NCBI RefSeq assembly: GCF_950066645.1
Contig: NZ_CATMFB010000005.1
Span: 1-64,000 of the forward strand
Direction of reading: 5' to 3'
DNA from: an uncultured Thalassolituus sp.
GTDB taxonomy: Bacteria > Pseudomonadota > Gammaproteobacteria > Pseudomonadales > Oceanobacteraceae
DNA length: 64,000 nt
Shown: positions 55,211 through 64,000 of the stretch, one piece after another
How positions within the stretch are numbered: position 1 is the stretch's first letter
Layout: every line of letters begins with the position of its first letter
Position numbers and translations under genes: made by a program
The notes under the pieces: generated by a model
Told to the model about the DNA's origin: nothing
Seen by the model: the letters and a program-made list of their open reading frames with translations, nothing else
Databases searched by the model: none

Positions 55211-56950
55211 GTGTCTGAATCCAGAATCGACATCACTGACGTAGTTATCGCTGCTGCAGGAGGCATCAATGCAGCAGGACGCAGCTCCGGCCACCAGGCA
55301 TTCCGGCGTGTGGTTTTTGACGCCCTCTCACCCGTGCAACAAGCACAGCTATTGAATGAAATCGCCAACCTGACAGAGCGCCCGCCTCATGAAGCTCTGG
55401 AGGGCACACTGGTCCGGCGCTGGGACAGCGATTGTCCGCAGCTGCGTGGCTGGAATCCTGAGGCCATGCTCTATCACGAAGTCATTGATAGTGAAAAATC
55501 GAACATAGATAACGGTATAAAAACTTATCGCGAAAACCACCGCCGTTGCGATGTACAAAGTGCCGGGCAACTCCCCCGGGGCTTCAATCTGTCGGGCTTA
55601 TATAACTCCCGCCATCATCCCCGCGGTTTACAGATGGCACTGTATGCGGCAGCTGATGCGCTTGGAAATCTTGGCATGAGCGCTGATGACATCAAACAAC
55701 ACCTGCACCCGGATGATATCGCCGTCTATATGGGCTCGACCGCAGGTCAGCTGGATATGGAAGGCTTCGGCGGCATGCTCTGTTCTGCCTATCTCGGCCA
55801 GCGTAATACTTCACGCCAGTTACCGATGGGTATTTCGACCATGCCGGCCGATTTTATTAACGCGTATCTGCTCGGTAACGCCGGCAGCACAGGCAGCAAC
55901 AACGGTGCCTGCGCCAGTTTCCTCTATAACCTGCGCATGGCGCTCGACGATATCCGCAGCGGACGCCGCAAGCTGGTGCTGACAGGCAACAGCGAGGCCC
56001 CACTGATTCCGGGGATCGTTGAGGGCTTTAATGCCATGGGCGCCCTGGCGACCGAAGAGCGATTGAGAAAACTGGACAATCTGAGCGACGATCAGCAGCC
56101 CGATCTGCGCAAAGCGTCACGCCCTTTCGCGCAGAATGTTGGCTTTACCATGGCCGAGTCGGCGCAGTGCTTTATTCTCACCAGCCGTGAAACCGCACTG
56201 GAGCTGGGCCTCAACATTCTGGGAAGCGTCGGTGACGTCTTTATTCACGCCGATGGCCATAAGCGCTCTATTTCAGCCCCCGGCATCGGCAACTACATCA
56301 CCATGGGAAAAGCCCTGGCGAGCGCAGAACGCACCCTGGGGAAAGGCTGCTTAAATCAGAGCTTTGTTCACGCCCACGGTAGCAGCACCCCGCAGAACAG
56401 AACGACCGAATCCGATATGTTCAGCCGCCTGGCAACAGCATTTGATATTGAAAGCTGGCCAATTTGTGCAGTTAAAGCTCACCTCGGACACTCGATTTCC
56501 GCCGCTTCTGCCGACCAGCTATTGATGACGCTGGGAAGCTGGAACTACGGTATTCTGCCCGGTGTTACGACAGCCCCGGAAGTGGCGGCTGATGTCACAC
56601 TTGAGCACCTGGAGATTCCGTTCGCCCACACCCACAAAGAACAGAGCGACATCCAGCTCGCCTTTATCAACAGCAAAGGATTCGGCGGTAATAACGCCAG
56701 CGCTTGGGTGCTCAGCGGACAGGCAAGTCGCGATCACCTGCAAACTCTGGTCACGCAGAACGAGTGGCACCAGTACATCGCAAAAAATGAAAAAATACGC
56801 GAGAAACAAAAAGCGTATCTGAGCGCCGTCGCTAAAGAAAACATCCCTCTGCCGTACCGCGACAAAGAGAATCAGCCAGAGCCAGATGACATTGAATTAA
56901 GTGCAGAAGGTATGAAACTGCCGGGCTGGAAAGCGAGAATTAATTTCTAG
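55211..56950 (+). CDS. fabY: FabY-type beta-ketoacyl-ACP synthase
   Basis: A 579-residue ketoacyl synthase. Cys234 in NNGACASFL is the acyl acceptor, with His in VHAHGSSTPQN and KAHLGHSISAAS completing the triad. Length and the start (NAAGRSSGHQAFRR) resemble Pseudomonas FabY, which condenses acetyl-CoA with malonyl-ACP to start fatty acid synthesis. The C-terminal extension is charged. I choose the GTG at 55211 because GGAGG lies five bases before it and homology begins there. The frame opens upstream at 55118 (TTG) or 55130 (ATG) in a non-conserved stretch without a ribosome site. Acyl specificity is inference. Confidence 0.85.
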   Translation: MSESRIDITDVVIAAAGGINAAGRSSGHQAFRRVVFDALSPVQQAQLLNEIANLTERPPHEALEGTLVRRWDSDCPQLRGWNPEAMLYHEVIDSEKSNIDNGIKTYRENHRRCDVQSAGQLPRGFNLSGLYNSRHHPRGLQMALYAAADALGNLGMSADDIKQHLHPDDIAVYMGSTAGQLDMEGFGGMLCSAYLGQRNTSRQLPMGISTMPADFINAYLLGNAGSTGSNNGACASFLYNLRMALDDIRSGRRKLVLTGNSEAPLIPGIVEGFNAMGALATEERLRKLDNLSDDQQPDLRKASRPFAQNVGFTMAESAQCFILTSRETALELGLNILGSVGDVFIHADGHKRSISAPGIGNYITMGKALASAERTLGKGCLNQSFVHAHGSSTPQNRTTESDMFSRLATAFDIESWPICAVKAHLGHSISAASADQLLMTLGSWNYGILPGVTTAPEVAADVTLEHLEIPFAHTHKEQSDIQLAFINSKGFGGNNASAWVLSGQASRDHLQTLVTQNEWHQYIAKNEKIREKQKAYLSAVAKENIPLPYRDKENQPEPDDIELSAEGMKLPGWKARINF

Positions 56951-56977
56951 GGAATCCAGCGCAATACAAAACATCCA

Positions 56978-57673
56978 TCAAAATGGAATCACACTGCCAT
57001 CCCAGTGCAGTAAGCGCCCGTTCTGTGCTGCGTTCAAACCGCGCATTACGCCAATCAAACGCTCCGCCGTCTGCGCTTGTGTATAAAGCTTGCCATCTGC
57101 AATGCCTGCCTGAAATGGCTTTGACAAGGCTGATTCTGTAGTGCCCGGGTGTTGCGCCACAACCACACTGCCCGGTGCCTTACGCCCCCATTCAATCGAG
57201 AGATTCCGGATAAACATGTTCAGTGCCGCCTTACTCATGCGGTAACTGTACCAACCTCCGAGACCGTTATCCTCGATACTGCCCACCATCGCCGACAACG
57301 ACACCCATTTGATGGGGGCGGTACGCGTGACCTGCGGTGCAACCGCCTGCGCTAAATGAATATGCGTCTGCACATTCACCAACATATTCTGCTGCAGCCA
57401 CTCTGCCGTTAACTGCGACAACGACTTCTCCGGCATATTCCAACCGCCGTGAAGGATACCCGTGCAACAGAACACGGCATCGACCGGTCCGCGTTCTGCG
57501 AGAAACCTCGAAACCTGATCAGCAGACTCGGCTGAAGTCAGATCGCACACCAGATGCGTCGATGAAGGCTCGCCCGAGCGACTGATCGTCAGAACCTGAT
57601 CACCCTCATCACTCAGCTTTTCAGCAATCGCGGCGCCAATGGCACCGGATGCCCCTGCTACCAATACTCTCAT
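56978..57673 (-). CDS. SDR-family oxidoreductase (C-factor-like)
   Basis: A 231-residue SDR with VAGASGAIGAAIA as cofactor site, Ser in VSLSAMVGS and YSYRMSKAALNM as the Tyr-Lys pair. It is shorter than most SDRs and resembles the CsgA/C-factor group. An Arg after beta-2 (TISRSGE) suggests NADP. It is convergent with FabY and could be functionally linked to it, but no substrate can be named. Confidence 0.87.
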   Translation of the reverse strand: MRVLVAGASGAIGAAIAEKLSDEGDQVLTISRSGEPSSTHLVCDLTSAESADQVSRFLAERGPVDAVFCCTGILHGGWNMPEKSLSQLTAEWLQQNMLVNVQTHIHLAQAVAPQVTRTAPIKWVSLSAMVGSIEDNGLGGWYSYRMSKAALNMFIRNLSIEWGRKAPGSVVVAQHPGTTESALSKPFQAGIADGKLYTQAQTAERLIGVMRGLNAAQNGRLLHWDGSVIPF

Positions 57674-57744
57674 CGCCGCTCCTTCATCTGATAAATGGAT
57701 CTCTACGTTCGTGAAGATGACAGAGGCTGGTCATTCCAGTGCCC

Positions 57745-57768
57745 ACAAAAAAGGCGCGAATCGCGCCT
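57745..57768 (-). terminator. Rho-independent terminator of the DUF3127 gene
   Basis: AGGCGCG and CGCGCCT pair around AAT; on the minus strand the stem is followed by six T. It lies 50 bases after the DUF3127 stop codon. Confidence 0.85.
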
Positions 57769-57818
57769 CTTCATTGTAAGGAGGTCTCTCCCCACAAAAC
57801 GACTGTATTATGTAACGA

Positions 57819-58196
57819 TCAGAAAGGTACATCATCGTCAAAATCGTTATACGCCTGCGACGGCGCCGGCTGCTGCGCAAACTGCGGCGCATCACCCATG
57901 CGCTCAACACGCCAGGCCTGCAGGCTGGTAAAGCACTTCTCAGGCTTACCCGGAGCATTCCAGAGACGGCCGTTCAGGTTGAACTGCACCTGCACTTCAT
58001 CGCCCGGCTGAAACGTATCCATCAACGCACACTTGTCCTTAATCAGCTCCAGCGCCACATAGTTAGGGTACTCTGGCTTCTCGCCTTCACCAGTCAGTTT
58101 GATCACAAACTCACGCTTAGTGAACCCGTTCTGCCCGAACGACTGCGTGTCACCGATGGTGTGAATCACACCCTGTACTTCAAAACCTTTGGCCAT
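57819..58196 (-). CDS. DUF3127 OB-fold protein with SSB-like C-terminal tip
   Basis: A 125-residue protein. Residues 3-100 form the DUF3127 domain, an OB-type barrel (FEVQGVIHTIG; FTKREFVIKL; VQVQFNLNGRLW). A flexible Gln/Pro/Ala linker (PQFAQQPAPSQAYN) is followed by DFDDDVPF, one residue from the DFDDDIPF tip of E. coli SSB that recruits RecQ, PriA, RecO and other repair proteins. This arrangement suggests a single-strand DNA-binding or SSB-partner-competing role. The gene is monocistronic with its own terminator. It lies after an MCP remnant. Confidence 0.9.
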   Translation of the reverse strand: MAKGFEVQGVIHTIGDTQSFGQNGFTKREFVIKLTGEGEKPEYPNYVALELIKDKCALMDTFQPGDEVQVQFNLNGRLWNAPGKPEKCFTSLQAWRVERMGDAPQFAQQPAPSQAYNDFDDDVPF

Positions 58197-58264
58197 GGTC
58201 AGCTCCTTAAAAATAATGGAGCCATTGTAGGGGGGCTGACCGATGGGTACAACCGCGCCGGCAC

Positions 58265-58516
58265 TCAGCCACTGATCTCCTGCAGACGCTGCGCTAACTG
58301 GATAGAGTTCTGACTCATAGTATTGAGCGCACTGGCGTCCTGATTACTCTGGTCAGACAGCTTGCGGATACGCTCCGCCAGGCTGCTGATCATATAGGCG
58401 CGTGCATCCTCGCGTATCAGCGGCTAAGCCACTAATGACGTCACGAGATAGATACCTACGACTGACGACACCAGTAGCGCGCCGGCAAGAATACGGATTC
58501 GGGCAGAAATGAGCAT
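58265..58516 (-). pseudogene. Remnant of a methyl-accepting chemotaxis protein
   Basis: Reading from the ATG at 58516 gives a membrane helix (IRILAGALLVSSVVGIYLV) typical of the first segment of a chemoreceptor, then an in-frame TAG at 58424-58426. Beyond it the frame continues with LAERIRKLSDQSNQDASAL and ends at 58265, which looks like the C-terminal helix of an MCP. Nearly the whole receptor is missing between these ends, so the remnant is an internal deletion plus a stop. Confidence 0.65.
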
Positions 58517-58793
58517 AGATACTCAACAAAAGAGAAACTCATATCCTCTTGAGTGTAGACAGCCTATAGCGGTTGTCCCGGAAGAGCATGTTCAGACAGG
58601 ACATTGTGGCCTGTGAGTCATGTGAGAAGAAGATGACGAGTCGCCGGAAAAGCACGCGCAAAAACGACATTAATTAGTAGGTTGAAAAGACATACAGCCC
58701 CTTGAGTTTATTTGAGTCGTAAGCTGCCCTGAATGCCTCAGAGCCATACAACGTGTAGCAGGCACAGTCGCTTGTTACAGTCGCTCATTGCCA
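58517..58793. other. Intergenic stretch without recognisable features
   Basis: About 280 bases between the MCP remnant and the nuclease gene, part of a longer gap of about 600 bases without an intact gene. I see no gene, hairpin with T run, or repeat in it. Confidence 0.5.
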
Positions 58794-59873
58794 CTAACTA
58801 ATCATCCACACCTGTTTCAAACGCTCCACCGTATGATCCCATTTTTTATCGCGTGGCCGGGCGATGGTGTTCTGATTGCCGAACAGGCCCACTTCACTGA
58901 ATGCTGTACTCTGCGTTTCCGTATGTAGCCACTTTACGCCCACAAAAAACTCAGCGTTGTCTTCGCCAACGTCTTCTGCACGGGCGTAACTCCCTTTCAG
59001 GGTCATGCCTTCTGTGATGAATTCATCGGCCATAACGGCACTAGCGGTAACTTCAGCTACGCCGACATAGCCGGTACCGGGAATATTCACCCATAAACGA
59101 TCACCCGGTGAAACACCCAATAAGGTCTTGCTGTACCAGCGACCACCGCCTCCCGAAACAAAACCGTATTCAATCGCATCTTCCCAGTTTCTACTGCCCG
59201 GCCCAGCGCCAAAGCTGCAATAAAACTCGCCATTCCAATGGCCTTTGGCCGAGGTGTTTACGGCGTGTTCTTCGGTTTCTAACGGGTCAATCATCCAGGC
59301 ACGGCTGAGGTATTGGTGGCCGTTATCTTCAAAGACAGAGAAGAATACCGCGTTCACCGCGACGCTGGCTTTGTCGTTCAAGTAGGTAATAATCCGTTCG
59401 GTACTGGCGTCCAGTTCTGCGGCAACAATCACCATCTGGTGCGAGCTGTTTAATTCATCTTCAGACAACACTGAAGAAAACTTCTGACGGAATGCTTCAT
59501 CGAGCGATTGACTACTCAAGCCCTGCTTAACGGCAAAGTCTGAATAGATACGCGACAGGCGGTCACTGCTCAGTGTTTCGACCCACGAGGCATAATCAAT
59601 CGCCTGAGCGACTACATCTCTCGGGGTGCGGTCTTTTTTCAACTCAATCACAATGACCGAACCGCGGGCATCGACCGCCAGAAGATCAATCTTTTTACCA
59701 AAGTCGGTCGTGACCTGCTGGCCGATCAGCAACCAATGCGCATTCAGAATCGAAATATCCTTAACAATCTGTTGTTCGAGCAAAGCTTCGTTCTCAAGCT
59801 TGATCTCACGCAACGCCTGAGGTTTGGTATCTGCGCTTTGACTGATCTTCCATATTCCTTGCTGGACGGCCAT
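58794..59873 (-). CDS. PD-(D/E)XK nuclease-domain protein, NucS/DUF91-like
   Basis: A 359-residue protein. KKIDLLAVDARGSVIVIELKK (about residues 65-85) has the Asp and ExK spacing of a PD-(D/E)XK nuclease and resembles the NucS/DUF91 group. The C-terminal 120 residues contain GDRLWVNIPGTGYVGVAEV, a small beta domain that may bind nucleic acid or a modified base. I use the ATG at 59873, which follows GGAGAG; an ATG 11 codons upstream is possible. It follows the YgjP-like gene and hsdR on the same strand and is part of the restriction locus. Substrate is inferred, not shown. Confidence 0.85.
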   Translation of the reverse strand: MAVQQGIWKISQSADTKPQALREIKLENEALLEQQIVKDISILNAHWLLIGQQVTTDFGKKIDLLAVDARGSVIVIELKKDRTPRDVVAQAIDYASWVETLSSDRLSRIYSDFAVKQGLSSQSLDEAFRQKFSSVLSEDELNSSHQMVIVAAELDASTERIITYLNDKASVAVNAVFFSVFEDNGHQYLSRAWMIDPLETEEHAVNTSAKGHWNGEFYCSFGAGPGSRNWEDAIEYGFVSGGGGRWYSKTLLGVSPGDRLWVNIPGTGYVGVAEVTASAVMADEFITEGMTLKGSYARAEDVGEDNAEFFVGVKWLHTETQSTAFSEVGLFGNQNTIARPRDKKWDHTVERLKQVWMIS

Positions 59874-59922
59874 TAGTACTTCTCTCCGAATATCTTTAAT
59901 TCCCAAGCCTTGAATACCGCAC

Positions 59923-60672
59923 TCAAAAAAACAACTTCCCTGCCATACGATCCAAACGCTCTTTCGTAGTCTCCCACTTAGGCATCACCTGCCCCATCAA
60001 GCGATAGAACCGCTCGCTATGGTTATGTTCAGCAATGTGACACAGCTCGTGCAGAATCACGTAATCAATACAGTCTCGTGGCGCTTTAACCAAATGAGGG
60101 TTCAGAGTGATTCTGCCATTAGGCGAACAGCTCCCCCATTGGGTCTGCATAGTAAGCACTCTGATCGGTGGCCGTTCTTCAACCCAAAGCGCTTGCTCCA
60201 ATACGGCATCAAGGCGCTTGGCGAAGGTTTCTTTTGCCCGCAGCCGATACCAGTCTTTTAACAGCTCAGCGACTTTCTCCTGCGATTTATTTCTGACGGT
60301 TACTTCTATCGAACCGCGCAGCAGTTTTACTGACTGCTTCACTTCAGGATCTTCAATCACTTTGAGCAGATATTGCTTACCCAGATAGTAATGACTCTCG
60401 CCACTAACGAACTGGCGTGGCTGATAGTCTGCCAACTGTGTTTTAAATTCTGAAAGCTGCTGATAAATCCACCGGCCACGCTTTTTAACAGCAGATAACA
60501 CCGAATCCCGGCTGGCGGCTTCTGATGCCAGTGCAACTACCCGGCAATCCGGGTGTACTTTGATCAATACTTTTGAGCTTTCGGACTTTCGAGCCAATCG
60601 GGTGAACGAGATTTTTTCGTCCCCGTAATAAAAGCTCATTAACTCGCCCTTGGGGCGAACTGGCACGTTCAT
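59923..60672 (-). CDS. YgjP-like zinc metallopeptidase (M48/DUF45)
   Basis: A 249-residue protein with HELCHIAEHNHSERFY, a zinc-binding HExxH motif and third ligand region of the WSS/YgjP group, and MQTQWGSCSPNGRI, the family block before it. No membrane segment. It begins three bases after the hsdR stop codon, so it is coupled to the restriction gene; a second ATG at 60639 (MSFYYGDEKISF) is an alternative start. Members occur beside type I restriction genes. The protein substrate is unknown. Confidence 0.88.
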   Translation of the reverse strand: MNVPVRPKGELMSFYYGDEKISFTRLARKSESSKVLIKVHPDCRVVALASEAASRDSVLSAVKKRGRWIYQQLSEFKTQLADYQPRQFVSGESHYYLGKQYLLKVIEDPEVKQSVKLLRGSIEVTVRNKSQEKVAELLKDWYRLRAKETFAKRLDAVLEQALWVEERPPIRVLTMQTQWGSCSPNGRITLNPHLVKAPRDCIDYVILHELCHIAEHNHSERFYRLMGQVMPKWETTKERLDRMAGKLFF

Positions 60673-60675
60673 AGG

Positions 60676-63600
60676 TTACTTATTGCTCAGGCCAACACGA
60701 GTAATCTGCACGATCAGCTCAACCATCTTTTTCACTTTATCCAACCCGGCGCCAACGTCTTTGCAATACTTAAACAACATCGGCAGCAACTTAGTACGGA
60801 TATCAGCCTCAATATTCTGTGGATTAATTGAGTTCTCTGCGACGGCGGTTTCTACCTGGCGGTCTACCTCAAACGCCAGTTCGACCCAACGGTTCTGAAC
60901 CTGCTCATCCATCACTGCCAGCGCCTCTGGTAATACCTTCTTGAAGATACCAAAGTATGCCTGTGCATGACGATTGCCCGAGAAAGCATCCGGCAGATCA
61001 TCCAGGCGCCGTTCCTGAACTTGCTCTTCAAAGTCACGGAACAACATGTACTGCTTCAACGGATGATCGAACAGCGCCTCGGCCTCTTCAATCGCCTGAC
61101 GCAAAAGCTTTGAGAACTCCTCCTGCGCGTAAGGGTCATCCTGAAGATCCTGCTCAATCATCTTGGTAACACGGGTTTTGATGATATCGGTTTCGTTGCG
61201 GGTCTTATTGTCAGTCCAGTTTTCAGGTTTCTGGCTTTTACCCATATTGCCGACGTCGTACTGGCCACCGGGCTCACGAACTTCAACTCCCACCACATGT
61301 TTGTCGATGAGTTGTTTTACTTTTTCTGCATACTCGTCGTAATCAATCCGCTCGCCCGTATCGCGCTGAATGGTCTGACGCAATGACGTCATGGCTTTCA
61401 GGGTTTCTTTATAATGGTGGCGATCTTCATCGGTGAAGCTTTTGTCTTCAAAGAAGATCACCGACTGCAACGCGACCTTGAGGCAACTGGCAAAGGCCGT
61501 CAGCGCCTGATAGAAGTCTTCACGTTTCTTCAAGTTCACATCGACCAGCTCGCTTTGCTCACCTGGAACTGACGATTCTCGCTCTTCTATTTTGGGCACC
61601 AATGCCTGTCGCATAGATTCGGTGTCAGCTGTGTTTTTCACCCCATCGAAGATAGCCCAGAGCTGCTTATACAACTGCGGTAAGCGTTTGTATTCCGTGC
61701 TCATCTGGTTGTAGAGGCCAGCAATATCGTCAATATCGTAGCCGCCTTGAGTACGCGAGGCTAAATCCTGATATTTCTGTATCGTGGTATCCAGCTCAGA
61801 AAGTATCCCGCGATAGTCAATCAGATAGCCAAACTCTTTCTTCGGATGCAGGCGGTTAACACGCGCAATGGCCTGAATCAGGTTGTGCTCTTTTAATGGC
61901 TTGTCGATATACAAAACGGCGTTCTTCGGCTCATCAAAGCCCGTCAGCAGTTTATCCACCACGATCAAAAGCTTAAGTGAATCGTCTTTATCAAAACGTT
62001 CAATCAGATGCTTGGTGTACGTCTGTTCGTCTTGTGTGCCAACGTGCTCTTTCCACCACTGCGTCACTTCGGGTGTACCGGATTCGTCCACCGCCGTATT
62101 ACCCTCGCGGGTATCCGGTGAACTCATCACGACCGCCGACTCAAATAAGCCTGCTTCATCCAGGTATTTCTTGTAGCGAATCGCCGATGCTTTGCTGTCA
62201 CAGGCGAGCTGGGCTTTCAAACCATCGTCGACGTTCTTCACAAAATGGTTAGCGATATCCAGCGCAATCAGGTGAATGCGTTCCTCCGCGCCGTACACCT
62301 GCCCTTTTTTGGAGAACTTACGTTTAAGGTCGGCCTTCTGCTGATCCGTCAGGCCTTCAGTAATGCGCTCAAACCAACGGTCAATCGCCCGGTCGTTTAC
62401 ATCAATATCGGGGATGCGCTCTTCGTACAGCAAAGGCGTTACGGTTTTATCTTCCACCGCGCGCTGCATGGTGTAGGCATGCACGATCGGGCCGAATTTA
62501 TTGGTGGTTTTATCGTCTTTTAACAGTGGCGTGCCGGTAAAGGCCACGAAAGATGCGTTGGGCAAGGCCAGCTTCATGCGAATATGGTTTTCGCCACCCT
62601 GACTGCGATGGCCTTCGTCAATCAGTACGATCAGATCAGCACTGTCGTTATGACACTCGGGCAGCTTGGTGGCCGAGTTAAACTTCTGAATCAGCGAGAA
62701 CATAATGCGCTCATTGCCTTTGCCGATCTGCTCTGCAAGGCGAGCGCCTGAGGTCGCCATCGCCGCGTCTTTGTCTTTCGACGTTGCCAGTTCACCACCG
62801 CTGGCGAATGTTTTGCTGAGCTGAGTTTCAAGGTCGACCCGGTCAGTAACGACCAGAATCCGGCATTGTTTCAGACTGTCGTGAAGGATCAGCGCCTTAC
62901 TCAGAAACACCATAGTGAACGACTTACCCGACCCCGTGGTATGCCAGATAACACCGCCCTCACGACCGCCAGCAGAATTGCGGGTATTGATCCGGTCAAT
63001 TAAGCACTTGATGCCAAACACTTGTTGATAACGGGCAACGATTTTACCGACCTTCTTATCAAACAAAGTGAAATAGCGGGTCATTTCGAGCAAGCGCTCA
63101 GGGCTGAGCAGACTGATCAGAATCTTATCCTGCTCAGATACCGCTAGCTCGCCACTGCTGATCAAGTGGTCATACCAGTCCAGATCGTCCGGATTACGAT
63201 GGCCAAACAGCCCTGCTTTTGTGGCGTCATCCAAACGACGATTTTTGATGGCGAACATCTCAGCATCCGAGATGTCTTCTTCACGCCAGGCCGCCCAGAA
63301 TTTCAGAGGCGTGTCACAGGTGCCATAGCGGCCATCAATACCGTTAATCGAGAACAGTAGCTGGCTATACGCAAATAACTGTGGGATTTCATCATGGCGC
63401 TGATTACGCAACGACTGCGAAATACCGGCTTCAATGGTCGGGCCTTTGCGGCTACTGCCATCCGGGCGCTTGGCCTCGATAACAACTAAAGGAATACCAT
63501 TCACAAAGCAAACGATGTCGGGGCGACGGGTATCCTGCGCCGACGACCCCGCACCACCCGAGCAGGTAACAATAAACTCTTCGGTAAAGGTAAAGCTGTT

Positions 63601-63993
63601 ATTGGCAAGATTCTGCCAGTCGATAATGGCAATGGTCGGGTTGGCCTTACGGCCATCGACAAATTCAGTGACTGAAATGCCATACAGCAGATGATTATAG
63701 AGTCGCTCGTTAGCACGCAGCAGGCCTTCGTTCAGAGCTGGGCTGCAGATCTCCGCAATCAGGTTATCAATGGCCTTCTCTGACAACGGATAGCTCTTGC
63801 CAGCAAAGGTAAAGGTACGCTTCTGAAGCTCGCTGCGTAACACTGAGCGCAAGACGACCTCATCGGTTTTGCCGCCACGGGCAGCAAGCGCCTGTTCAGG
63901 CGAGAGAAACGACCACCCAAGATTGGCCAACAACGTCAGCGCCGGTAGCTTGGCACTGTATTCTTCCTGAAATTTGGGAGCGTGGTGTTCCAT
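60676..63993 (-). CDS. hsdR: Type I restriction enzyme R subunit
   Basis: A 1105-residue motor-nuclease. The nuclease centre lies about residues 160-175 (RPDIVCFVNGIPLVVIEAK), the Walker A site near 355 (HTTGSGKSFTM), the DEAD-type motif near 460 (LIDEGHRSQ), then AFTGTPL and the C-terminal helicase motif with ARVNRLHPKK. It cuts unmethylated DNA at a distance from sites recognised by HsdS, which with hsdM must lie beyond the window edge. The ATG is seven bases from the edge, so a longer N-terminus cannot be excluded, but the family similarity begins there. It leads a run with a metallopeptidase and a NucS-like nuclease. Confidence 0.94.
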   Translation of the reverse strand: MEHHAPKFQEEYSAKLPALTLLANLGWSFLSPEQALAARGGKTDEVVLRSVLRSELQKRTFTFAGKSYPLSEKAIDNLIAEICSPALNEGLLRANERLYNHLLYGISVTEFVDGRKANPTIAIIDWQNLANNSFTFTEEFIVTCSGGAGSSAQDTRRPDIVCFVNGIPLVVIEAKRPDGSSRKGPTIEAGISQSLRNQRHDEIPQLFAYSQLLFSINGIDGRYGTCDTPLKFWAAWREEDISDAEMFAIKNRRLDDATKAGLFGHRNPDDLDWYDHLISSGELAVSEQDKILISLLSPERLLEMTRYFTLFDKKVGKIVARYQQVFGIKCLIDRINTRNSAGGREGGVIWHTTGSGKSFTMVFLSKALILHDSLKQCRILVVTDRVDLETQLSKTFASGGELATSKDKDAAMATSGARLAEQIGKGNERIMFSLIQKFNSATKLPECHNDSADLIVLIDEGHRSQGGENHIRMKLALPNASFVAFTGTPLLKDDKTTNKFGPIVHAYTMQRAVEDKTVTPLLYEERIPDIDVNDRAIDRWFERITEGLTDQQKADLKRKFSKKGQVYGAEERIHLIALDIANHFVKNVDDGLKAQLACDSKASAIRYKKYLDEAGLFESAVVMSSPDTREGNTAVDESGTPEVTQWWKEHVGTQDEQTYTKHLIERFDKDDSLKLLIVVDKLLTGFDEPKNAVLYIDKPLKEHNLIQAIARVNRLHPKKEFGYLIDYRGILSELDTTIQKYQDLASRTQGGYDIDDIAGLYNQMSTEYKRLPQLYKQLWAIFDGVKNTADTESMRQALVPKIEERESSVPGEQSELVDVNLKKREDFYQALTAFASCLKVALQSVIFFEDKSFTDEDRHHYKETLKAMTSLRQTIQRDTGERIDYDEYAEKVKQLIDKHVVGVEVREPGGQYDVGNMGKSQKPENWTDNKTRNETDIIKTRVTKMIEQDLQDDPYAQEEFSKLLRQAIEEAEALFDHPLKQYMLFRDFEEQVQERRLDDLPDAFSGNRHAQAYFGIFKKVLPEALAVMDEQVQNRWVELAFEVDRQVETAVAENSINPQNIEADIRTKLLPMLFKYCKDVGAGLDKVKKMVELIVQITRVGLSNK

Positions 63994-64000
63994 TCGTTAT

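Overview
The window looks like the chromosome of a marine-type gammaproteobacterium, probably near the Oceanospirillales (an inference from gene content; I could not run a database search). Pointers are a FabY-type ketoacyl synthase, both AcnA and AcnB, a PdxB with the dimerisation tail, an AlgP-like HU protein, a paired RimK-like ligase and GNAT-C39 protein, and several PAS/GGDEF signalling proteins. Coding density is high and most genes are ordinary housekeeping or signalling genes.

Layout. 0-7.5 kb: tRNA-Glu, an oxidative-stress run (msrB, gpx, ohrR) with a palindromic operator, alaA, pdxB and an orphan molybdopterin oxidoreductase. 7.9-19.2 kb: acnB and acnA flank a 5.5 kb accessory patch holding a HEPN-like protein, a 279-base segment between 18-base direct repeats, a broken restriction endonuclease gene, an AT-rich HEPN-like gene with in-frame 33-base repeats, and a Fic protein preceded by three 29-base palindromes. 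19.3-25.9 kb: two secreted alpha/beta hydrolases with the GFSMGGGG motif, each followed by an LplT-like transporter; the second transporter is fused to a PlsC acyltransferase. 25.9-31.9 kb: a GLUG-type secreted protein, aspS, an SDR, an HU-like protein and gloB. 31.9-39.0 kb: a HIT protein, a DUF482 protein, a 70-residue small protein, a GNAT-C39 fusion, a RimK-like ATP-grasp ligase, a CPBP membrane protein, a QTMAN-like glycosyltransferase and a DUF4124 protein. 39.1-54 kb: two kinase/cyclic-di-GMP modules around a LysR-tautomerase-aldehyde dehydrogenase cluster, rimO and a Dyp peroxidase. 54-58.5 kb: a GlxA-type AraC regulator, FabY, an SDR, a DUF3127 protein with an SSB-like tail and a chemotaxis receptor remnant. 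58.8-64 kb: the 3' part of a type I restriction locus (hsdR, a YgjP-like metallopeptidase and a NucS-like nuclease protein).

The most interesting items are the palindrome array in front of the Fic gene, the amidoligase-type gene group at 32.5-36.6 kb, the duplicated hydrolase plus lysophospholipid-transporter unit at 19.3-25.9 kb, and the OB-fold protein that carries a near-perfect SSB C-terminal tip. All functional claims rest on motifs read by eye.
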